Positions 14,978 to 19,913 of a stretch of 19,913 nt of DNA are shown here, one piece after another. Below the pieces are notes generated by a model. That model had not been told where the DNA came from and did no database searches. It worked only from the letters and a program-made list of their open reading frames with translations. The first letter of the stretch is position 1; the number at the start of each line of letters is the position of its first letter. Origin of the DNA: Candidatus Heimdallarchaeota archaeon (lineage in GTDB: Archaea > Asgardarchaeota > Heimdallarchaeia > Heimdallarchaeales > Kariarchaeaceae); the NCBI GenBank assembly GCA_029882335.1, contig JAOUKW010000021.1, positions 1 through 19,913 on the forward strand. Reading direction: 5' to 3'. A program made the position numbers and the translations under genes.

Positions 14978-15545
14978 GTGTATTCCTCCATTCTGGTCTT
15001 AATATATCATAACAGTGGGTGTTTCTTAATTTTCCTCCTCTATAAAATTCATGTTTAATTACCCCTGTAGACTTAAATCCTAGATATTCGGCGAATTTCA
15101 TAGCATTGGTTTCATCTTCATCGATAAATACTGCAATATTATGAGTAACAAGAGTATTAAATATTTCATCAATCATAAATGGAGTAACTTCTTTAGCATA
15201 GCCTTGATTTCTATATTTTGGATATATTAATAGATTAAGAATAATTGAGAAAGGATCCCAACTATAATCATAGGTTATATGTCCGATTATTTCATTTTCC
15301 TTTTTGGTGAATATACCAAATGAACGGTATTTCGATGAATTATCCCAAATTTTGAATATATCAAGTATATCATTTTTATTATAAATAACCGTGTATGGGT
15401 GATTTCCCTCTGGTATCATTGTATTTCGATCGATGGTAATGTATCTAAGCTCTGGAGAATTCCAGTATTCCAATAATTTTGGTATCTGTTCTTCTGCTAG
15501 GCGATTTAGATACAATCTATTCGTTTCTAATGAGTACATTTCCAT
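14967..15545 (-). CDS. GNAT-family N-acetyltransferase
   Basis: A second 192-residue acetyltransferase. It opens with LETNRLYLNRLAEEQIPKLL. Motif A is LNLLIYPKYRNQGYAKEV (the RNQGYA loop fits Q/R-x-x-G-x-G/A), and the C-terminal element NAMKFAEYLGFKSTGVIKHE is the usual motif B 'A...GF...G'. It shares the fold but little sequence with its downstream neighbour, so the two are either old duplicates or separate recruits. The start ATG at 15545 has GGAGATG upstream; a second ATG two codons later would also work. Its TGA lies inside the start of the next gene. The substrate is unknown. Confidence 0.9.
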   Translation of the reverse strand: MEMYSLETNRLYLNRLAEEQIPKLLEYWNSPELRYITIDRNTMIPEGNHPYTVIYNKNDILDIFKIWDNSSKYRSFGIFTKKENEIIGHITYDYSWDPFSIILNLLIYPKYRNQGYAKEVTPFMIDEIFNTLVTHNIAVFIDEDETNAMKFAEYLGFKSTGVIKHEFYRGGKLRNTHCYDILRPEWRNTHAT

Positions 15546-15679
15546 TTTTCATCTCCATTCTGTCTGAAATAGATATAATATGAACAATAAGTAATTATTA
15601 TTTAATTTGTTGGTCTTACAACGAAAATATACTAATTAACATTGTGAATGATTTATTTATATTTTTATAATTTCGGGGT

Positions 15680-15698
15680 TTGACTTATTAAAAGTCAA
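15680..15698 (-). terminator. Candidate terminator hairpin after the repeat-containing surface protein
   Basis: TTGACTT (15680-15686) and AAGTCAA (15692-15698) form a perfect 7-bp stem with a five-base loop, starting 12 bases past the stop codon of the surface-protein gene. It is not followed by a long T-run on that strand, so termination is only suggested by position. Confidence 0.4.
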
Positions 15699-15709
15699 TT
15701 ATATTTGAA

Positions 15710-16921
15710 TTAATTTCTCTTTTTCTTAGTGATAAAAGGTACTGCAATCATGATTGTAAGTCCAAACCAGGGATTGTAAGATAATGAAAATCCATTTGCA
15801 TTACTATCAGATGAGCTCGAATTTGAAGGGTTATTAGTTATTAAATATGCTTCTTCAATATAATTTTCACCATTATCGGTTACATCTGCGTAAAAATCTA
15901 ATAATAATCCTTTTTGTGCGTCGTATGTGATACTTACAGATGCAGAGTAGCTTATATAATTTTCAGTATATGTGACTGTACAAGTTTGAGCATTACATGA
16001 AATCGATGCTCCTTCGAAATATGCAATTAATATATCTTCAAAATTCCAAGAAGATGAATCATCAAAATTAATTTGAACGGGAAGTAGTGGGAATTCAGGA
16101 CCATCAGTTAAGTAGGTATCTCCTTCTGAATCAGTTACTTTGAATAATCCTTGCACACTGTTAAAATCATTATCAACAGGACTATTTGTCATAATTTCAA
16201 TCTTATATTGATAGTCTTCAGTACCTGTACTATTCGTTCTTGTAATATTCCACTCAAATATTTGGTTTTGAGTAAATCCATTGTAATAAATCATGGATAC
16301 TGGATTTACTTGAGGTCCTCTAAATTGATCTAAATCTGTAGTTAATACAGCTTCTGCGATGTATGAATTATTATCCATGGTAACGGATTCATAATAATCA
16401 ACCAATGCTCCAAATTCGATGTTATATACAACCGTGGTTGTCGATTGGAAGTTAGGATATGTTTCAGTTGTCTCAACAGTACATTCAATAGAATTACAAT
16501 TAATTGTTGAATTATCAAAAAAATAATTTACAACTTCCTCAAAATACATGACTGATGAATCTGAAAAGGTGATTTCTAATGGTAATAAAGGAAATTCTGG
16601 TCCATCTGAGAGGTAAGTATCTCCTTCTGTGTCATTGACAAGGAATAAACCTTGAGTTGTACTTACATCATTATCAACCGGACTATCCTCTAAAATTTCG
16701 ATAATATAGTAAGAATATTCCAAAAAGGTATCGTTGTATCTTACAATTTCCCAATTAAGTTGGTCTCCTGCTGAGAATCCTGAATAATAACTAAGGGAAG
16801 TCATTGTTACATCTAACCCTATATGAGCATTATTGGACATCTCTCCAACTCCATTAACAAGTTGATTTGAAGTCAAACTGCTAATCAATAATAAAATGAA
16901 TACTAAAAATAGCTTTTTCAT
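15710..16921 (-). CDS. Secreted, C-terminally anchored protein with two tandem repeats
   Basis: The first 24 or so residues are a signal peptide (MKKLFLVFILLLISSL). Two homologous modules of about 155 residues follow, at roughly 41-195 and 208-362. Matching landmarks are SPVDNDVSTTQGLFLVNDTEG against SPVDNDFNSVQGLFKVTDSEG, the shared DGPEFPLLP, a FEEV/FEDI segment, and a cysteine pair with close spacing (CNSIEC, CNAQTC) that may form a disulfide. Both modules are beta-rich. A Ser/Asn linker (365-377), one membrane helix (about 379-397) and the tail KKKRN close the protein, so it is displayed on the cell surface and anchored by its C-terminus. No enzyme motif is visible; binding or envelope structure is a guess. 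The ATG is about 26 bases after a TATA box, so the transcript is probably leaderless. Confidence 0.88.
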   Translation of the reverse strand: MKKLFLVFILLLISSLTSNQLVNGVGEMSNNAHIGLDVTMTSLSYYSGFSAGDQLNWEIVRYNDTFLEYSYYIIEILEDSPVDNDVSTTQGLFLVNDTEGDTYLSDGPEFPLLPLEITFSDSSVMYFEEVVNYFFDNSTINCNSIECTVETTETYPNFQSTTTVVYNIEFGALVDYYESVTMDNNSYIAEAVLTTDLDQFRGPQVNPVSMIYYNGFTQNQIFEWNITRTNSTGTEDYQYKIEIMTNSPVDNDFNSVQGLFKVTDSEGDTYLTDGPEFPLLPVQINFDDSSSWNFEDILIAYFEGASISCNAQTCTVTYTENYISYSASVSITYDAQKGLLLDFYADVTDNGENYIEEAYLITNNPSNSSSSDSNANGFSLSYNPWFGLTIMIAVPFITKKKRN

Positions 16922-16942
16922 TAAATTATAATGTGAAATAAG

Positions 16943-16952
16943 CTATTTAAAT
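16943..16952 (-). promoter_or_regulatory. TATA box of the surface-protein gene
   Basis: On the - strand this reads ATTTAAATAG, centred about 26 bases before the ATG at 16921. That spacing places transcription start at or next to the start codon, a leaderless arrangement common in archaea. Confidence 0.55.
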
Positions 16953-17107
16953 GTAATGAGACTCCTAAACATAAGTGTGCCTAATTGAGTAAAAATTCCT
17001 TAAATAAGGTAAAATAATAAATTATTTATATTTAAACTATTGATATAATTTACAAAATCCAGCAAGTTACTTGGAAAATTTAAATTGATAAATTCTAGTT
17101 TTCTTGA

Positions 17108-17575
17108 TTATTCAGTTACTTTGGTGAATTTTCCATTGTATATTTTCCCTTGAATTATATTTTTCTTAATCATCAGCTCAATGATTTTAATTAAATTATT
17201 AACCTCTACATTTAATTCAATAGCAAATTTGCTGATTATGAATGTATCAGTTGTGGTTACTTTTTCAAGTATTCTAGATTTTTTTGATTTGCCATTATAA
17301 GTGGTATAAGTATGCTGTCTATATTGATTCCCCTGAACTGCTTGATATCCCCCATGATCATAATATCTTCTTTTATCATTATCTGATAGAATTGAATATG
17401 CTTCATTTATTTCCTTGAATTTTTCCTCTGCAACTAGTTTATCTGTGTTTTGGTTTTTATCCGGGTGATACTTCATGGCTAATTTTCGATATGATTTTTT
17501 GATTTCGGTTTGGGTGGCCTTTCTCTCTACACCCAATACTTTGTATAGATCTTTTGATAGACTAACTATATTCAC
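17108..17575 (-). CDS. J-domain protein with winged-helix-like C-terminal domain
   Basis: Residues 9-76 are a complete J domain. DLYKVLGVERKATQTEIKKS starts helices I-II, the HPD tripeptide (37-39) that stimulates Hsp70 ATPase is intact, and KFKEINEAYSILSDNDKRRYYD is helix III with its end. There are no glycine/phenylalanine, zinc-finger or substrate-binding domains of DnaJ. Instead, after a basic Tyr/Gln/Lys linker, residues 95-155 (FIISKFAIELNVEVNNLIKI, then IQGKIYNGKFTKV) have the helix-helix-helix-hairpin look of a winged helix. It is probably a specialised Hsp70 co-chaperone targeted by that tail. The start is GTG at 17575 with no clear ribosome-binding site. No Hsp70 gene is in the window. 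Confidence 0.9.
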   Translation of the reverse strand: MNIVSLSKDLYKVLGVERKATQTEIKKSYRKLAMKYHPDKNQNTDKLVAEEKFKEINEAYSILSDNDKRRYYDHGGYQAVQGNQYRQHTYTTYNGKSKKSRILEKVTTTDTFIISKFAIELNVEVNNLIKIIELMIKKNIIQGKIYNGKFTKVTE

Positions 17576-17770
17576 CTGACGTTAAAGTAATTTACTGTTA
17601 AATTAATAATAAATATTGTTATAGTTCCGATGAAGTTTGAGTTTATTGGTTGCAGATGATAACTTGAAATTTGTTCAACTCTTATCAACTAAGATTAAGT
17701 AGATATTTCATGAAACTTTACCTGCTTATTTGTGAAATCTTACAGAAAATTATTTTAGAATTGCATATTT

Positions 17771-18973
17771 TTATTTATTAAATAAATTTGCAGGATATGA
17801 TTTTTCTGAGATTGGTTGGATTAATGTGTCAAAATCTAACCCCACACTTTCAGCACTTCTGCGAAGTGTATTTATTTGCCCTGTTGAATAAGGAATACCT
17901 TGTGTTTTTGAATACTGAAATGCCTGGTTTGCGCGAACGCCAGACCAACGCGATGCCGGACCAAAATATTGTTCATAATCTTCCATTAGTTGAGAAACTC
18001 GATCTTTAGCTTGTATATTATTGTAATGAAAATCAATCGCTTGAGCTTGAAATGATAGAGATATTCTTCTGTAATCTCCTTCTCCTTTGAATGGTATTTT
18101 ATGAATTGGTCCACCTCCTAGTGATTGATCTACCTCGAGAATTCGTAACATCATATCTCCCTTATATCCTGAATGAGTAGAACCGAGTGGAAATACTGTA
18201 CCTTTGATTTTATCTAGTTCCTCCATTGAATCGACAAAATCTTTGGGATTTAAGGTGGATTTGTAATTTTCATCAGCGATGTATTCTGGTATTGACATCA
18301 TCTCATTTGCCTTGAGGTGTTTCAAACAATAGCTTACAGCCATCTTGGTAAAAGCCATATCAAGAGTTAAAATACCATCTGAATGAGGAATAGATATTGC
18401 CAGTGGGTTAGTACCTGTTCGTAATTCAGTACCTGCACCTATGGTATAATCAATTCTATCATCATCATCACCTATTGGTTTAACACAAGCAACGGTTGTA
18501 CAACTCACTTCTCCTTTCAAATCACCATCTTCTGCTATTCTTTCACTCCATACACCTGCTGCACCGTAGTGATTTGTATTGTTGACGATTACCTTAGCTA
18601 TACCATATTTTCTGGCCATTGATTTGACCAAATCTACTGCAATTTCGGAAGTAATATGACCTGGTGCTCCATTGCCATCAATAACTGCAAGTGTTGGATA
18701 TTTCTGAGGTAAGATTATTGGTTTTGCAGTAGGTATTACTGTTTCTGTTATACCTGATCGTTTAACTGCTTCTTCCAATCCTGTTCCACCTGCAGTGCCA
18801 TGAGAGAAAATACCTCTTGCATCTGCCCATAACAATGCTTTCGCAGTTGCATCTGCATAGGAATCTGAATAATTTGCCTTTTTTATAACTTCAAGTGAAA
18901 ATTGATAAACGTCATTATAACTAAAATGAAGTCTTTTATCTCTGCTTTGAATTATTTTTATTTCTTTGACCAT
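17771..18973 (-). CDS. Malate/L-lactate-type NAD(P)-dependent dehydrogenase (Ldh_2 family)
   Basis: This is a cytoplasmic NAD(P)H-dependent 2-hydroxyacid dehydrogenase of the family that includes malate, sulfolactate, ureidoglycolate and 2,3-diketogulonate dehydrogenases. It is not the classical Rossmann-fold lactate dehydrogenase. Family landmarks are DARGIFSHGT (51-60), DGNGAPGHITSE, NNTNHYGAAG with the conserved His135, LRTGTNPLAISIPHSD, LDMAFTKMAV and GYKGDMMLRILEVDQSLGGG. At 400 residues it is longer than the usual 330-360, mainly through an extended C-terminus after YFGPASRWSG. The exact substrate cannot be told from sequence, since members differ subtly. The ATG is about 30 bases after a TATA box, so the leader is very short. 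It stands alone, with gaps of about 195 bases to the J-domain gene and 320 bases to the last gene. Confidence 0.92.
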   Translation of the reverse strand: MVKEIKIIQSRDKRLHFSYNDVYQFSLEVIKKANYSDSYADATAKALLWADARGIFSHGTAGGTGLEEAVKRSGITETVIPTAKPIILPQKYPTLAVIDGNGAPGHITSEIAVDLVKSMARKYGIAKVIVNNTNHYGAAGVWSERIAEDGDLKGEVSCTTVACVKPIGDDDDRIDYTIGAGTELRTGTNPLAISIPHSDGILTLDMAFTKMAVSYCLKHLKANEMMSIPEYIADENYKSTLNPKDFVDSMEELDKIKGTVFPLGSTHSGYKGDMMLRILEVDQSLGGGPIHKIPFKGEGDYRRISLSFQAQAIDFHYNNIQAKDRVSQLMEDYEQYFGPASRWSGVRANQAFQYSKTQGIPYSTGQINTLRRSAESVGLDFDTLIQPISEKSYPANLFNK

Positions 18974-18998
18974 GATTATATTTTAACCTACTTGAGAG

Positions 18999-19009
18999 AT
19001 TATAAATGA
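18999..19009 (-). promoter_or_regulatory. TATA box of the dehydrogenase gene
   Basis: On the - strand this reads TCATTTATAAT, centred about 30 bases before the ATG at 18973, which implies a leader of only a few bases. Confidence 0.5.
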
Positions 19010-19089
19010 ATATATGTTAGATAATCAATTAAAATTTAATTATCGTTATTTTCTACTCGTTTGATCAAATGAAAAAGTTGGTATTATAC

Positions 19090-19767
19090 TTAAAAATCCA
19101 TGGCATGATCTAATCTAACGATATATTTTGAAACATTTTTGTAGGTTGCTCGAATTAGCTCTCCAATTTCATCTAATTTCTTACCACCAATTGACATTAA
19201 TTGATCTAACATTTTTAGACTGGCTAGTATGTTTTGCTTTGTTTGATCATCATGTATTTCGTCTTTTAATGAATCTAACAGCAATTGTGCTGCTTTCTTC
19301 GTTTTCATAGTACCATTTTGTACTCGTTGAATAATTGGTAGATATCCGCTATTGTTATCAGTATTGTAAGTAGAAATGCCTTTTTGAGCAACTACGATAT
19401 CTATTTCTTCTTCTAATTCATTTAGGAATGATATCTTTGCATTTAGTAAATTATCATAATCATCTAATTTGTTTGATATAACATTATTTACAGAACTAAG
19501 GATTGATTTTACCCTCTCTCGTTTCGTTGATTTTTCTGCAATTCCAGTGAAGATCCAAGAATTCATCAGGGAGAATTCCATATACGAATGCTCATCACCA
19601 ATCATTTCATTCTCTATTTTCTCATGTGTAAATCCTAATTCTTGCATGTGTGGTATTACTGCACCTACAAAACCAGCTATTAAGTGAGGATCAGTTGCAT
19701 ACTGATCATAGTTTCTATAAAGTGGACAAATACCATATGGAGAAATAACTAGGATTTGTTTTAACAT
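19090..19767 (-). CDS. Longin/roadblock-like domain protein of Asgard type
   Basis: The N-terminal part (MLKQILVISPYGICPLYRNY, then DPHLIAGFVGAVIPHMQELG) follows the pattern 'IL-I-x-x-x-G-x-P-L-Y ... DP-x-LI-x-GF-x-x-A'. I associate this pattern with longin/roadblock-like proteins that are abundant in Asgard archaea and often work with small GTPases. The rest, from about residue 90, is predicted helical (long stretches around LDDYDNLLNAKISFLNELEE and KNILASLKMLDQ-like repeats) and may be a coiled coil. A longer frame starts at a GTG at 19806. However, a TATA box (AATTTATATTTAAAA) lies inside that extension, 28 bases before ATG 19767, and the family pattern begins at this ATG, so the 225-residue form is preferred. 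No GTPase gene is in the window. Confidence 0.75.
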   Translation of the reverse strand: MLKQILVISPYGICPLYRNYDQYATDPHLIAGFVGAVIPHMQELGFTHEKIENEMIGDEHSYMEFSLMNSWIFTGIAEKSTKRERVKSILSSVNNVISNKLDDYDNLLNAKISFLNELEEEIDIVVAQKGISTYNTDNNSGYLPIIQRVQNGTMKTKKAAQLLLDSLKDEIHDDQTKQNILASLKMLDQLMSIGGKKLDEIGELIRATYKNVSKYIVRLDHAMDF

Positions 19768-19785
19768 ATAACTCAATAGTTGTTT

Positions 19786-19800
19786 TTTTAAATATAAATT
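19786..19800 (-). promoter_or_regulatory. TATA box deciding the start of the last gene
   Basis: On the - strand this reads AATTTATATTTAAAA, centred about 28 bases before ATG 19767. A promoter here cannot transcribe the upstream GTG at 19806, so it argues for a leaderless message beginning at 19767. Confidence 0.55.
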
Positions 19801-19913
19801 ATTCACCCTTTTTAATGGAATTGATATTTTATCTTAAGAGAAATATATTCATTTAATCAAAAATCAAATTATTGTTATTAATTATGTTTACTTGTATCTA
19901 AGGTTAATGAATA

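Overview
This AT-rich window (roughly one third G+C by eye) most likely comes from an archaeon, and probably an Asgard archaeon. Four observations support this. Several genes have TATA-like boxes 25-30 bases upstream of the start codon, which implies leaderless or nearly leaderless transcripts. Two cell-surface proteins end in a Ser/Asn-rich linker, one membrane helix and a basic tail. The last gene looks like the longin/roadblock-like proteins that are abundant in Asgard genomes. A J-domain protein is fused to a winged-helix-like tail. The phylum is an inference; no rRNA, tRNA or other marker gene is present to settle it.

Layout, left to right. Positions 1-375 hold the trailer end of a CRISPR array on the + strand: five 37-base repeats, the last one degenerate. 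No cas gene is in the window. Two + strand metabolic genes follow: an acyl-CoA dehydrogenase (504-1934) and a cytochrome P450. The conserved start of the P450 lies upstream of any ATG, GTG or TTG codon, so it probably begins at an ATT at 2264.

The centrepiece is a tightly packed five-gene - strand operon (11162 down to 3748). It encodes a MoxR-type AAA+ ATPase, a 977-residue DUF5682-like protein with a predicted TIKI/TraB-like N-terminal domain, a small SWIM zinc-finger protein, a 459-residue protein that looks like the detached second half of bacterial SWIM proteins, and a von Willebrand factor A protein with a complete MIDAS. The content parallels the little-understood bacterial yehL-yehM-yehP-yehQ type clusters. 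Junctions of 1 overlapping base to 9 spacer bases suggest co-transcription and translational coupling. An ATPase/vWA chaperone-like pair acting with a zinc-finger adaptor and a possible metal-dependent hydrolase is the best working model, but no substrate can be read from the sequence.

Positions 11.4-14.4 kb form a decay zone. It holds the C-terminal end of a surface protein, an 8-bp perfect hairpin at its broken edge, a basic open frame without a start codon, short orphan open frames, a 104-residue unknown, and a membrane-protein gene broken by an in-frame TAG and a frameshift.

From 14.4 kb to the right edge all genes lie on the - strand and look intact: two overlapping GNAT acetyltransferases, a secreted and membrane-anchored protein built from two tandem repeats, a J-domain protein, a malate/L-lactate-type dehydrogenase, and the longin-like protein whose start is better placed at 19767.
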